64,000 nucleotides of DNA from Ascaris suum (Eukaryota > Nematoda > Chromadorea > Rhabditida > Ascarididae), in contig CM024171.1 of assembly GCA_013433145.1 (NCBI GenBank), positions 5,284,565-5,348,564 of the forward strand, written 5' to 3'. The position numbers were made by a program, and so were the translations under genes. Position 1 is the stretch's first letter, and the number at the start of each line of letters is the position of its first letter. This document shows positions 13,156 to 42,829 of the stretch, in pieces. Below the pieces are notes generated by a model. It searched no databases. It worked only from the letters and a program-made list of their open reading frames with translations, and was not told the DNA's origin.

Positions 13156-14890
13156 AGTTGTGAAGTTTCATTGAATTCCCTTCGTTGATGGATGAGTTGT
13201 GCCGACAAGATGTTAATCAAATTGGCAAATGCAGCTTTAAAGGACTTTACTATGCAATACCTCTTCATCTCAGTGCAACAGTCGCGAAAAAGGTAATGAA
13301 CTCCACAATTTTATTTACTCCTGACTCCATACCTTTTCCGAATTTCTTAAAATAATCATCTTCACAGTATCACTTGCTAACAAGCTTTAAAGTTTCATTC
13401 ACAAACATCCAGCGCTTTCGATGAGAGCAGTTTTTCGCGACTGTTTTTCTGTTAGAGTCTAATTCAATAGCTGGTTTATTAGCAGTGTGCCATACATTAT
13501 AACATCAGTAATATAATGAGCAAATTGATTGGTGACTGGCTGAACTTTGCTATCAATGCACATGTGGATGGATCACTGGGCGAATTGAAGAGCACCTTTC
13601 GATGGTGATCGGTCAGTTGTTCGATGTGCCATTTATCAGTGGTTAGACGCGTTCAGCTAGCAAGCCGTCACCCCTTTTGCTACACCGATCCAAGCCGAAC
13701 GAGGCCGCTTCCTATACCTCCTCTATCATAATTCACTAGTTTTCCATTAACTATGTACTGGACCCCCGAATATGCGTATATTAGTAACTGGGATTGTTAT
13801 ATTAACTGCATATGTAAAACATACGTATATATACCTATGTTTGCTAAAGGTCTATCGACTAACGCATAAATATATGTTTGCATAATTAGTTAAAATCAAT
13901 TTATTTGACCTATCATTTCCATCATAACCGATTTGCTTTCGACAAATCGTTTGCGTAGGAGAGCATCTTTTTTAATAAAGGTTGACGTTCGTGACAGTTT
14001 GGTGTCAATATTTTCTAATGGGCTAGGGAAATTAATTTTGTTGAAAGCTTATCAAGGTAATAAATACTTCAAAAGAAATACTCTCTTAATGAAGCAGCAT
14101 TGTCCAATTATGACAGCATTGGGTGTTTGAGAGATTATCAGAGGATTTAGAGAGAGAGACACAAACTTATCAGCGTGCTGTTTCGCTGCCTGAATCAGCC
14201 ACCTTATCAGCATTCACACACCATATGCAATCAAATAAGCATTCGCAGTGAAACGATATTCACATTGTTGTCATCCTCTGCACCTATCGCGCTTCTATGT
14301 CGCTTAACGTTTTCTCTTCACGATAGTACTTGCAGTTTCATTTAAATCATAAGTCACTTTCAGATTAACCGAAGAAATTTGTTGAATTTACAGTCTTATG
14401 TCTTGGTGTTTACCGTTTATACCAGTATAAGGGTGAAATCGATAATAATTGTTTACTACTGCAAGCTGATTCGAATAATGGCAAAGCTTTCTTTCCTCGA
14501 CTGTGAAGCTCAATTTTTCCCACAGAAATCCTAAACTTTTTTTGCCTCATTGCGTCGTTGATTGCATGGTCCGCTTGGCATGTAATCCATCTTATACTCA
14601 GCATTAAGGGTATTTCCACAGATGAGAAAAAAAGCGCATTACTTTCAATTCGTGCTATAATGTTGAAAAATTCAAAAAACTGTTGTGTGATATTTTATCG
14701 TTTTTCGAGCGATTTCTTTAAGATTTATGCACATCGCTTTTGTGCGTTAGCATCGTGTCAGCGGTCACCTTTGTCGTTTCATTGAGTGGATTGTTAGAGT
14801 TCTACCCGACATTCGACTAATTGACTCATTTTTACTGGGAAAGTTTTTTCAGTGGAATTTCTTTGCAAAATTTTTTAAATCTTTGTTGAG

Positions 14891-14900
14891 AGTTTTGCAG
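14891..14900 (+). promoter_or_regulatory. Probable spliced-leader acceptor of the lectin receptor gene
   Basis: AGTTTTGCAG is followed after three bases by the ATG at 14904, which opens a clean signal peptide. The position immediately before the start codon suggests SL trans-splicing. The in-frame ATG at 14883 lies upstream of this acceptor and would spoil the signal peptide's N-terminus less plausibly. Confidence 0.5.
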
Positions 14901-14903
14901 GCG

Positions 14904-31493
<16,590 letters not shown>

Positions 31494-31902
31494 ATGGTGA
31501 ACACAAGAGACGATAAACTTATGAATCGGGCAGGTAGATGCTCTTGGTTGGGAACTTCAACGATCGGATGCTAAGAAAGATGGTAAACGGGGGATGAATT
31601 TTTTATTAGGGAGACTTATGCCATCTTTAGTGTGATTTGATAATGGGTCATTTTTACCACTTTGAAGACAGATGAATTTTTTTTCATTTATGATTAGCAT
31701 TCTTTGATCACATATCGTCACATATCAAGTATCGGCATTTTCCTTCTTCGATAGCCGAATTTTTCTCTTCTTTTTTTCATCAACACCACTCAAAACGCAA
31801 GTGGGCGAAATTCAATCGCTTTACCCTACCAGTAGTATGAGTTTTTTTAAAAACATAAGTTGTATATCGTTCGAACTGAGATATATGATTCCACGAAATG
31901 AC

Positions 31903-31920
31903 ACGCTGCCGCGGCAGCGT
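31903..31920. repeat. Perfect 18-base GC-rich palindrome
   Basis: ACGCTGCCGCGGCAGCGT reads the same on both strands and stands out in very AT-rich surroundings about 400 bases after the lectin stop codon. It may be a protein-binding site or the core of a foldback; nothing else supports a role. Confidence 0.75.
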
Positions 31921-32100
31921 ATTATGAATGTTATTTTACAACTTATTTTAATTCAAATCAAAGGCGTTTAATATTTTTGAGGAAAATTTCGGGATTTTTT
32001 TCGCCTTTTAGTTAGGAATCCCCTTGTTTAAATCATCCTCTTTGATGCTTTTTTCTAACATTTTGGAGCAATTTTTCACTTTTGGAGGAGCTTGGAGGAA

Positions 32101-32150
32101 CAATATGGAAATTTCAGTCGATGTGTGCATCGATTGAAATTTCCATATTG
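32101..32150. repeat. 50-base foldback with 23-base arms
   Basis: CAATATGGAAATTTCA and its reverse complement form the outer 16 pairs. The inner GTCGATG/CATCGAT adds seven more with one G-T position, leaving a 4-base loop. The loop is too small for a usual microRNA precursor, so this is more likely a small palindromic insertion. Confidence 0.8.
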
Positions 32151-34987
32151 ATGCCTTTATCGTGATTTTAAAATGTGCTGTCTTTTTTTTTGGTGAAGAA
32201 AGCAAATTTCGTTGAAGTAGAACAAGGAAGAGAAATAAAAGCGAAACTAATTATTACAGTGATTTCATTTTACTTCATTACTCCAATTTCGTTACAAATT
32301 CGCTGTGATTCAAAAAGCGATTCATACTCGGTGGAAAAAAATCGAGTAATGCGTAATGCTTGAAACTTTTAAATATAACGTTTAATTCGAAAAGTTACCC
32401 GTATGAACAACTAGATCTCTCTCATTTTCTGAGGAAATTTTTATGCACTTTACGTTATGTAATTATATCCATGCGTTTGTATGTGTATGTCTGCCTTCGT
32501 CTGTCTGTCGGTTTTTCAACTAAGAAATCATTGATAGGCATAATTTGTCATTAAATTTCATACGAATTGCCAGCTTTGGTAGGCAGGACGTACGCCATCC
32601 GCGACATCCTATACCATCTTTCATGTTGATCCTAAATCTAGTTACTTATGTCGATACTACATGGTGAAGACTTTTGAAACTGAATGATGTGATGGACGAT
32701 AGTGAAAAATGCGTATTGTGCCAATTCTCTATTTGTTTCTTAAGTGATTTTTGAGGATTCAGCTTTTTCACCTCAATTTTTATATTTCTTTGAAATTAAA
32801 TTTGCCTATCAGATTTGCCAATAAGATTTGCATTATCACTACATAACACTTATACTGACTCAGTGTTGCGTTTCAATAATATTTCTTATTGTGCTCAAAT
32901 AATAAGCACTCTCTATTGAATAAATTATTGATTTTTAAGCTTCATTAACAATTACAGAAGTTCAAAGAAGTTGGTGCTTAGGTATGACCTATTGATAAAT
33001 TAGCTTGGTTATTGTCTATTTGTGAAAGACGTTTTAATTTTATTACAAAACAAAATGAGATTTTAGCAAAAAACTTCTTCCTAGAGAAACGAGCCCATAT
33101 GTTATTGCAGTCATGATCGACTTTGAGTTTTGATGTCAATATTTTCAACTCAGATTCCATCTTCGTAGACTGGAATTTTCTCTATACGTCTGTTCAACTC
33201 ATTGTTCAATTCAAAATCGGGATCTGATCGGAAGTAGCTCAATATCCTTATAGCACAAATAATGTGAGGTGATACTTTATTTGTTTCCTTTATTTGCTTT
33301 AATCGACAAAGCATTTATTACGGATAAATGTCTCTTCATATCGCTTCCGCTTTCGCTTTGGCGAACTTGTAAGGTAATGTGAAGGTTAGGGCTCGGGCTC
33401 GTCTTCTGCCCATCGGATACTGACGAGTCGATCATTGTTGTTCAACTCAAGAAGACACCTGTGACTTGCCGCACCACTCCCATCCCGATGAGGTTCCTGG
33501 TTGGAGTGACTCGGCAGGACGAATCCAAAGATTCTGCTGGGAGCTCTCTTAAAACCGACCGCGCAGTAAGCGGTACTAAACGATGAGTGTGAAGTAATAC
33601 ACGAGATATAAGATCAAACTGATACAAGATATAGCTACCTGTGCATGAGCTCATGCTAGACTTTCACAACACTCAGTTGCTTCATGATCATATGAAGCCG
33701 AAAATTCAAAAGCAACTCTACAAAAGCCATTGCGAATCATACTTATGCTTGTCTGTCCAACTTGCTCATAATACTATCCATAATATAAGCTGCAATCGAT
33801 TAAAACTCTCGATGATGTCAAACTGGCTGCGTTCCGCTTCCTAAGTAAGTCAACGCCAAAATATATCTCGTTTGAAGAATCATGACAATAAAAATGAACG
33901 GCGGAAATTAGTGACAGACAGCTGCAAGTCATTATTACAAAGGTACCTTTAGAGAGACTGCATCGTTGATTTTTTCAGGGACCTCTTCTTTCAGCTTCAT
34001 TTTTTCACCGCAGTCATAGAAATTCAATATCAGACAATTCAACATCAATAGTGTGTATGCCTGTTTCCACTTGTATTTTTCAGGCAGCATTTAATTTCGG
34101 TATTCGCTATTATTCTAGAATCAGTCATTATAGTCTCACCGCTCACGGCTGTCAAATGTTTATCGATTATTGTGATGATGAGATATCCGTTCAACAGGCA
34201 ATACACCTCTGCCATTGCTTCCAGTTCATTTTAAAACGCCGAAAGCTACACACGTTTATAGCCTATCGACTTCGGCTTTCTGTACTTCATAAGATTAACT
34301 CAAGTGAATTCAACAGTTCAGTGGAGTTGAACAAACAATTCATGCACAGTCCATAACTTATAAAATTATAATAATTCAACAACAATTCTGAAGCAAATCA
34401 ATGCGTCAACAAGCACGATACCAGATTAGAAACCAGGCCGTCGCTCTATGCCAACCCCAAATGTAGATTATTCACAGTAAACGAAGGCAAGAAATATCAA
34501 AAATATTTACCAATCCACACATCAAAACAAACCATCACCACCTCCACTCCCCTAGACACTATCAAACCACATGAACTCCATAGAATATATAAATGAATAC
34601 GATAAAAAAACAGTCATACTAGCATTTTAAGAAAATGTGCAACACGGTAAATATGCACCTGAAAAGCAGCCACAATATAATCATTCAACATCCTTTAGTG
34701 AAGTGCTCCCTCATTAGCTTATGTGAGCCACCGCTAACCAATTCCAAACAGCCCTCCTCACTGTCTTTTACAAATAGGACAAGTGGGATTTTATGGAGGG
34801 CATCAGGGTAGAAATAAACGCAACATTTCTTGCATCGTCTGACCCGACAACACCAACTCAACTGAAGTTAATCTGGTGAACTTTCAGTCAGGGTTAGAAG
34901 ACAGGTCGATATAAAACTGCAAGAAAATCAGCGGAAACAAAACAAAGATGTAAAATTAGGGTAAATGGGTAATACAAGTAAAAGTAA

Positions 34988-37900
34988 TCATTGACCACTG
35001 CGACCTCTTGACACGAACAATTTATTTGAAGTGATACCAAGTTTGAGCCACTGCTCCGAGCTCAGACGCTTCATGAAATGAATATCTTTTGCTCGTTGTA
35101 CTGCCAACGTACCTTCAAACAACTTACTTTTATCACAATTAATGCGAATTCAAACAGCTAATAATCTAGGAAAACATTTGTCTGAAATATCCCTTCGATA
35201 GTTGAGAGGAAGCAAAGGAAGGCTGCGATGAATATGGAACTTCATTGTTTCCCCTTCCCTTCCTCCCCGAAAAGAGGTCTGCATCGAAAAAAAATGTCAC
35301 GCTCGGCTATGCAGATGAAGTCATGTTTTAAATTTTGCGTTTCAGACGAGATAAACTGTGGAATGAAGTAAGGCGCTCTCTACTTTTCGGTGAAACAACA
35401 ACAAGGCTTGCAATCAATGAATAACATTTAAAAATTGAGCCGCTTCAACAGAGAACACCATTTTTGCAGATTCAAACGAACAGAAAAGCAAATCGTGTAG
35501 GCTGGCGCGATATATGCCTCTACACTTCAGACGTTAGCTCAATACGCCTAACGGTGTGGTTTAGGGCATCCAACCGGCCGTCAATTTCTGAGACAAATTT
35601 TTTTGATACAGTCGAAAAGAAGCACAATAAAGTTAACCCGCTGAAGTTTTATTGAATAAGCGTCAATTATTATTGATAATGAAGCTAATGAACTTCGAAA
35701 TAACTGACAAAATAAAGACATTCTCTAATGAAGTGATCGCCAATATCAAATGAAAGAATTACGAGCTTTTGTTTATAATTCAAAATCACGTCTACAAGGA
35801 ATAATCAATCCGATCTTAAAGCACTAACCAGTGGTGCCAGTCCACCCAAGTGCCTTGTACTGACCGATAAGCCTGCCGACTGTTTGCTTATCTTTGCTCT
35901 TCCTCCATCCTTCTTCACTTACCGGCTTCAAATGTTGGCGGTAATATCGCATAAGGGAACGATGACCAATCCGAGCACCTAAACATCCACCACAGGTGAA
36001 ATAAGTGCATCGTGCGATAATGAAGCAACCAGCTTGAACTTGCAAAAAGGATCAGCGATCAGAAGGCTGATACAACCTGAATCAAACGAATAAACAATGT
36101 TTTCGTTGCATGATAACAGTTGCACTAATAGTAGAAAGTGGAATGGCAAAACAGCATACCCGATGGAAGAACTAATGAGTACCCATCTTCAACCAGCACG
36201 TCACTGGACTCAACGTCTTCCTCGTTCTCTGCGTACATTGAACTGCAAATGAAATCAACTAGAGTGGCTCGAAGTGACTCCTACTTGGCTATCACTTATA
36301 AATGATAATGGAGGGTGACTGAAATATACTAAATCATTTTCTATAATAGGATACTATGTTATGATATATTCCGAGCACAGAAATTTTCTCCAACTTTATC
36401 CTGCTCAAAAAAGCGATTATTTAGGCATAAATAAATAACACAATTCTGTAAAATAAAAGATCGACGTTTTTTTTGTTTTTCCTGAGTTTTATATGAAAAT
36501 TTTCCCTTGCCTTCGCTTTGCCAATATCTCCAGGTTTCTACCAAAGATTGGATTATAATTTAATCAAATATATCAGGTTAAATACGAGAATGTCGACAGA
36601 GCAGAATGGCGGGTTAGCAGTAAATGTGGTGGAGAGAGGAGGAAAGAAGGTAGGATGGGAAAAAGAAGAGAGCCTCTATAAAACTTTCGAAAATATGCCG
36701 ATTCAAAAGACTGCTACAGTCAAAGTAACAAAATGCAAAAACACACAAAACAGTACGTAAGCCTATTTGCACCCCTCGCCGATAGCCTCGCTCTATGCGA
36801 AAAAACTTCCTGATTATTTTTCAGGTCATGATGCCCGGATTGCAAACAAAAACATTTAGAATATTCATTACAATTCAAAAACAATGCAATGCACAACAGC
36901 TGACCGATTGAGTTGTTTGATATCATACCTGTAATCATAGAACTCCTCATATTCAAGCATAGCGTTCCCATCATGTGCCACACGACAATGCGCTTTATCT
37001 TTCATATGCTTCTGGCAGGCATCCAATGAACGAAACCGTCTTCCTTTTTCGTTACATAAAAGACACATATTTCCACTTCCCACTTTTAGACCTAAATACA
37101 TGAATCATAAAAAACAATAAGAATTCAACGATGAATCGATTATCACTATCGAATTCAACTAGGCAAATGAAAAGTAGCAGCAGTTATATACGCTGCGTTG
37201 CATAGACACTATTTGTTAATGAACTGATAAATTAATTTCAACTTAAAAGACGCACTAGGACGAGTTTTATTACAACATTATTCCATAACATTTATAAGAT
37301 GGAATATTTCCGAGATATTCGCTAAACAATGCTTTTCCACCCAATGGAGAGAGCATTTTGAATCTCTATGAAATCATGAAAAGAATTCTTTGAGTCAACG
37401 CGGAAACAGCAAATGCGGTAACAACTCTTACCTAAATAGCGCAACATGCCTTCAACATCAACGCAAAACTCCACATCTGGCAAGAAGAAACCATGAAATC
37501 GGCCCATATGTGCCAAATTCTGTTCCATGTTCGCAGATGGAGATAAACAGAAGAGGCATACGGTGATTGCTATACCCTGCAGATAAAATTATGCTCATTA
37601 ACTTTGCAATAATACTTCATAAAGCTCTCTGGCTTTCTATTAATGTAGCTGACCTACAGAATCACTCGTCCGCCCCTAAGTTTACAATACAATCAAAAAC
37701 ATATATGACAGCGGCTGATAGGCGGACACACAAGTTTTCGGTAAACTAGGCACATGGCCAATAAAATTCGCAGTCGTCGGGGCAAAAACAACTACGGTCC
37801 ATTCGAACACCACATTTTTATCAGAAGGAAAAACGATCATGGTCCGCTCGATTACCGTTTTTTTCTCGTGGGATAAAAACGGCTATGCTCCATTCGATGA

Positions 37901-40468
37901 CTGCATTTCAATCGGAAGTTACATAGATAAAGAAAAAGAGGGTTAGAATATTGCACACGAAGATGACCAACCTTCGACTCATCGTACTCTTCATTTTCTG
38001 TATCAGTGCCGTGATCAGTGACCCATCCTTCGCTATCACTATCCTCTTCTTCGACATTGCTTTCTATCAGCGCATCGATCCTGTCGACCGCTTTATTTTC
38101 TTTTTCAGTCGATTGTTTCGCCAAGTGACTTGTTGGCAAATTAACAGCATCAACCTAAAACAACGATATAATACGACAGAAGAAGCCAAGAACAACTTAT
38201 GAACATATCAAGCCTATTAAAAACGATTCAGTAGATTCCTAAAGGTTAGTATGAAAAACTACCGTAAAAAGGGAACAAGAACACGTGAAAAAGTTGCGAA
38301 TTTTCACCAGCAAAAATAATTAGCACCTGAATTTTAAAAACCCACTGCAAATAACTCAGTGAACAAATAAAACTAGCAACTTATTTCTGAAATAAAAACT
38401 CGCTCTCTCCAACTGTTAGAAAAGTTTCTCTTCAAAAACATGAAAACTGCTTGTGGATAAAAACTCTTCAGACAATTCCCGTCTTCCATCGTAACCTCCA
38501 TCCCCTTATAAGAATTGAGTCATATATTCCACTCACCTTCCTACTTTTTTCATCAACGGCTCTCGTGAGTCAGTGTTGTCAATACTTAATAGAATGCATA
38601 CTGAACAATTTCTAGTAAAATCACCTCAGCACCACTGCCTCCCCTCCCCCCTCCCCCCCCCCCCAATCCTCCTCCAAACGAGACAAGACTAAATTTCACA
38701 TTCTGTAAATATGTTTGAAGTATGATAAAATGAAACAAGTAATTAAAGGGGAGGACTAATGAAAACATAACTGGAATAACAGCAAACCTTTCGAGGGGTA
38801 TTTTGAGAGGATTTTGAATCGTTCTCTTTATGTCTTTTCGAATTCAGATGATTGTCGTAAGCGTTTGTCGATTGGAACTGCTTATTGCAAACCTCACAGA
38901 ATAAACGATGCGACGCTGCTGCCTCCTCTTCTGCTGCCTAATAATTTACCGCTTTTTTAACAGCAAGTTAGCATTAAAGATAAGAGAGAAAAAGGATAAA
39001 CTGAGAATTGTGTTCATTATGAATGAAAAAATTTTTGAAAATAGTACTTCTAAGGCCTCAATAAAAGAAAATAAAGTGATAAAAGCAGAAATAAATACTC
39101 AACGCTGGACTTCTTGAATTAAATATTTCGAGGCAGCCCACATTTCAGTTCTTTCGCATCGAACAATACTGCGTTAGTTACTCTTAGTAATGTCTGACAT
39201 AAAAATACAACATTCAGGCCAACAGGATTTTCTTTTGAAAGTGCACCAAAAAATAATGCCCGATGAAGCATGGAGCGCCTTCTTTTCTATTGGGGTGGGG
39301 TTCTAAAACGGACAAAAACATTCCAGCCACTGTACCGTCAGTTGCGAGTGTTTTTCGTTTCTTTCCACGTTCATTCCCCCCCCCCCCCTTCATTCTCCTT
39401 CTTCTTTTCTCCAATCAATTCCGAGAAATTGCATGTGAAGGATTTAAAAAGAGAAAAAATTGATTACCTTATCTCTATATGAGAGGACTTTTTCTTGGAA
39501 TTGATCTGCAGTAATCGGCGGTAAGGCAGCAACCTGAAAATTGACGTGGATGATTTATCAAAAACAACACTTCACTGTACTCAATGCTCAGATAACAACT
39601 AAAAAGAATAGCAGAGAAAATACGGTACCTTTTTTGCTTCGTTCACTATGTTGGCATGTTCCCGAGCATAAGCTCCAAATTACCTCAGATCCCCCATGAA
39701 AGGAGTCTAGCAGCTGATTGAGTCATCAGTTTGCTGAGAACAAAATTTGGATTCAAAGAACTTATTTGGGAGATGGGGGGGGGGGGGAGTTTTCACAACT
39801 GATAAAAACAGCAGGAGATTTTTTAAGACAACGATGAAATTGAATGGGATGCAAGACTCCTCAATCACATTCTCATCTTTTCTAAAAGCGAAAAACTATA
39901 GAAGAGAAAAGGAGGGAAATGCAGGTCGTCTGAGGATATCATAGCTCGAGAGGTCAGAACGGAGGGATAAATGGAGGTGTTACTTCAGGTAAAAATAGAC
40001 GTCTGCTCGTTGCAGCAGTAATTCCTGTACGGTTATACATGTAATTTACAACTAGGAAAGCAGATAACAGTTTCAACGAATGACAACTGGCCAGCAGGGA
40101 CACAAATGGGGTTGAGAACGTGCTGAGGAGAGGACAGAGAGCGGAAGTGGTAGCTGACATCATAAAATTCTAAGAAGAGGTAGCTAGTCCTTGTGATCAT
40201 CATCTCTGCCCGGCTGGCAACTTCTACCTTTCGGCTCCACTTTATGGGCCAATTGTGTCACAGCATCCCCGAAAATCACTGAACATTATAAGCACCATAA
40301 TAAGCGACAGTTTTCCGAGTGCAAAGTCCAATTAACCTGTACCTTTCTTTTCAGGTTGTATCGATGCCAGTCGGTCCTATAATGCTCCCGTTGAATATCA
40401 CTGTTGGCGAATACAACACGACAGCAGATACAGGTCAACCCTGTTGTTGCATCCAATTTACCGCTCAT
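34988..40468 (-). CDS. ZNF622: ZNF622/REI1-type ribosome biogenesis zinc-finger protein, 9 exons
   Basis: Exons in coding order: 40468-40343, 39533-39468, 38937-38788, 38154-37972, 37576-37432, 37091-36929, 36242-36160, 35978-35829, 35112-34988; 1191 bases, 396 aa, phases consistent throughout. Finger 1 has Cys13/Cys16/His29/His35, ending HYRTDWHRYNLKRK, a signature of this family. VAALPPITADQFQEKV follows, then finger 2 with Cys78/Cys81/His94/His100 (CEVCNKQFQSTNAYDNHL). Next are an acidic stretch (about 145-175), a CLFC finger with FFLPDVEFCVDVEGMLRYLG, and a CLLCNEKG finger with HMKDKAHC and AMLEYEEFYDYR. The C-terminal block has SLVLPSGARIGHRSLMRYYR and GRLIGQYKALGWTGT. The final exon (from TLAVQRAKDIHFMKRL) aligns with the ZNF622 end. 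Rei1 acts in the cytoplasm on late 60S subunits, releasing Arx1 and probing the exit tunnel; this is family knowledge. The length is close to yeast Rei1 and shorter than human ZNF622, mainly in the acidic linker. If the last donor (ACT G|GTTAGT) is not used, the frame stops three bases later. Confidence 0.95.
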
Positions 40469-40865
40469 TACTTCCAGTCAATAATCAACTCCAATTGATC
40501 CTAAAAGCAACTGCAATATTGCAAGGTGCATGAATACAGACCAACTTGATAGAAATCCAGCTGAAACGGTGTGAAAAATACTTCTCTCTCATCCTCTCTC
40601 TCTACACACATCAAACTTCCTCTTCGACATCCACCCTTCAGAAGAGTCCGCTTACAAGGAACACTTAAAAACTCACCTAAAGCATCCTGCACCACAACAC
40701 TTTCTGCAGGACGCAGTAATGCAATTGAACGGTCATTTAAAAAGCAGCACGAGGACGGAAAAGGCATAAAATCCACCCTCCACCTCAAACACAATCCATC
40801 CCTTGAAAATCATTGAAAAGTAGAAGGCACCATATTGCTACTGTAGGTGGAACGGTATATAACAA
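40469..40865. other. 5' flank of ZNF622 gene
   Basis: Roughly 400 bases between the ZNF622 start codon and the inverted-repeat element. This should contain the ZNF622 promoter on the minus strand. No coding signal is seen, and no strong spliced-leader acceptor sits directly before the ATG. Confidence 0.4.
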
Positions 40866-41149
40866 TGTGTGTGTTTATACTTAACCACAAGCGCAGGCGC
40901 ACGAGAGAGATGGAGAGAGACCGTGCGCGTCCTCGGCGAGCGGCGCGGTTGTGGTCACTCGGCAATAAAAATGTCGCAGTAAAAATGAAAATATACCGTA
41001 AGGAAACGAAATTCGAAAGACGAGATTCAACACATTTTAAAGAGCATTGAATGCTCTATCAGAATCACTAATAAGCTGAGACAAAAACAAGAACTTTTCT
41101 ATAAGATCAATTTCTTATATGACGCGCAATTGACAAAAATTGCAGGGTC
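40866..41149 (+). repeat. Left terminal inverted repeat
   Basis: Pairs with 44194-44476. A well-matched segment runs from ACTCGGCAATAAAAATGTCG through the poly-A-rich middle to TTGACAAAAATTGCAGGGTC. The outer third is GC-rich and contains GAGAGAGA-type simple sequence. Confidence 0.8.
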
Positions 41150-41269
41150 ACCGATATATCAGGGCCCAGAAGTGTAAAGGAACAAGATTTGGGAAATCTT
41201 CATGAAACGAAATTGATCTTATAGAAAAGTTCTTGTTTTTGTCTCAGCTTATTAATGATTCTGATAGAG
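41053..41269. repeat. Nested foldback within the element
   Basis: The 60 bases at 41053-41112 (part of the left terminal repeat) recur inverted at 41210-41269 with one mismatch, separated by 97 bases. A further shortened copy of the ATTGATCTTATAGAAAAGTT part lies at about 41331-41350. This shows that the terminal-repeat sequence was copied or rearranged inside the element. Confidence 0.85.
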
Positions 41270-41350
41270 TTTTATGTGCTGTTTAATATGTGCCCAGTCA
41301 ATCTTCCCATTATTGACGTCATATAAGAAATTGATCTTATAGAAAAGTTT

Positions 41351-41677
41351 TGCCCATTATCGGTATGCCTAAACGGAGATTTCTTATATGACGTCAATTG
41401 ACATAAATTTCGGTGACGCCTTACGCATTATCTTATGCGTTATTCTCGTGCATTCATGACATTGCGTTCTTAATGGAGAACTGAATTAATGAAACGACCC
41501 TCGACGGTTTAATGAAATGACCCAATCGTTCTTAAGTTGCATTGAACTCGCTGTGGCTCTTCATGAATGGATCTTTCATGCGATTGTTACAATCAACGGT
41601 TAACAGTTCTTCAGTTCGACAGTTCCAGGTTTCCTCCATTTCATTTCTTTCCCGTTTAGGCATACCGATAATGGGCA
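41351..41677. repeat. 26-base perfect inverted repeat pair
   Basis: TGCCCATTATCGGTATGCCT with the following AAACGG (41351-41376) is exactly inverted at 41652-41677. The 275 bases between the copies have no intact frame. This may be another small foldback unit inserted in the larger element. Confidence 0.75.
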
Positions 41678-42119
41678 TTGTAAGTTCGCTTGATCGTAAA
41701 AAAGCCAACCGACACGTTCAGCATATGGCTAATTGCATTCTCATACCTTGATTGCATGCAGCACTTGCTTTGCAACATAGACCCGAGAAGAATAAAGCGA
41801 CTCGAATGGAAGAATTGGAAGAATTATGATTTACATAGCAGGCGACCACCACAAGTGGTTACAAAGCAGGAAACCTTCAATGTACGCAGTCATTTGAAGT
41901 GCGCAACTCTAGCCAAAGAAGCCAATTCGTAAGATGTGGAGGAGATCGTAAAGAAGATGGGGCTATCAAGAGCACTCGTTTCGAGCCACTAATCTAGAAT
42001 GGTTGAATAACGTTTGGAAGAAGTACTTGCCTCACGTGCAATTTACCTGTCCACCGGCTCGTGTTCATTCCAAGTTAGGTGATTGCAAAGATTAGAAGCT
42101 AGGCGAATAAGCAACGGTT

Positions 42120-42245
42120 GCAGTCAGAGGTGATGGCAACTGTTTTTACGCCCAGCGCCATGGTAAGCAGTTTATTGCACCCGAAACATTCCAAGAGACA
42201 GCTTGCCGAAACAAAATTTGCGCATTCGACAATGCAACCTATTAA
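42120..42245 (+). pseudogene. Decayed fragment with OTU-protease-like motif
   Basis: A 41-codon open stretch begins AVRGDGNCFYAQRHGKQF and ends at TAA. DGNCF is the catalytic Asp-Gly-Asn-Cys motif of OTU cysteine proteases. Flanking frames are broken by stops; a later piece in another frame reads SEHSRVVLRERDIIIQI. OTU-like domains occur in some transposons and retroelements, so this is probably the remnant of an element-borne gene. Assignment rests on one short motif. Confidence 0.4.
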
Positions 42246-42829
42246 TTTAGTCGACTAAGGCGGATCGGAAGCTTGTTAACGGCATAAGCCGCGTGCAGTG
42301 CTCAACCTTCATAAAGTTATTGGGCAACGCATTTTTGCACAGTGCCGTTAGGATGTTAAAGGCTGCTCCAAGCATGCTTATTTCGCACAAGGGCTCCTAA
42401 CAATGGAATGTGGCGTTAGCATTAGATAGCCAGCGATTCATTTCGGCTTTTCAGAGCACTCGCGTGTTGTATTAAGGGAACGGGATATCATCATCCAGAT
42501 ATCCGATCGATTCTCATCACCTTCACATGTCGCAGAAGACTGAGCTTTGGATAGTTATCGTTTTGACTGTTACAAGACAATTCACTGCTTCAGAGGAATC
42601 CCTAAACAATGCTTTAAAATGAGAGTTCAGATTATAAATGAGTGTGAGTAGATTTCAGAGATGTTCATATCCACGGCCACGTATAACAGTGTGGGCGAAG
42701 TGCTGTAATGGAAACTGGACACAGCGCTGAACGCTGTGGATACTCTGCGTTGGGGAGCCGACATTGACTCAATGGCTGCAGCGCTATGCTTCGACTTAGA
42801 CATCTGTATGTGCATGCGACGGATGGAGT

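Larger units (their letters stand above)
12152..14903. other. Shared 5' region between divergent kinase and lectin genes
   Basis: About 2.7 kb separating two start codons on opposite strands, so both promoters probably lie here. The content is mostly AT-rich and non-coding. It includes a relic of a kinase P-loop exon (13120-13155) and an Arg-rich minus-strand open segment (12489-12626), each listed separately. Confidence 0.5.
31494..34987. other. Intergenic region between convergent lectin and ZNF622 genes
   Basis: AT-rich 3' spacer with no convincing exon on either strand. It contains an 18-base GC-rich palindrome and a 50-base foldback, listed separately. A slightly GC-richer block near 33380-33640 has no recognisable protein or RNA signature. 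Confidence 0.6.

Noticed and set aside
35824..35828. TAG directly after the GWTGT block as the end of ZNF622
   Set aside because: A GTTAGT donor lies exactly there, and the next exon at 35112 encodes the conserved C-terminal block of the family in the right phase.
35866..35935. Strong GTAAGT inside ZNF622 exon 8 as a donor
   Set aside because: Splicing it to the nearest acceptor breaks the frame, while reading through aligns with the family without a gap.
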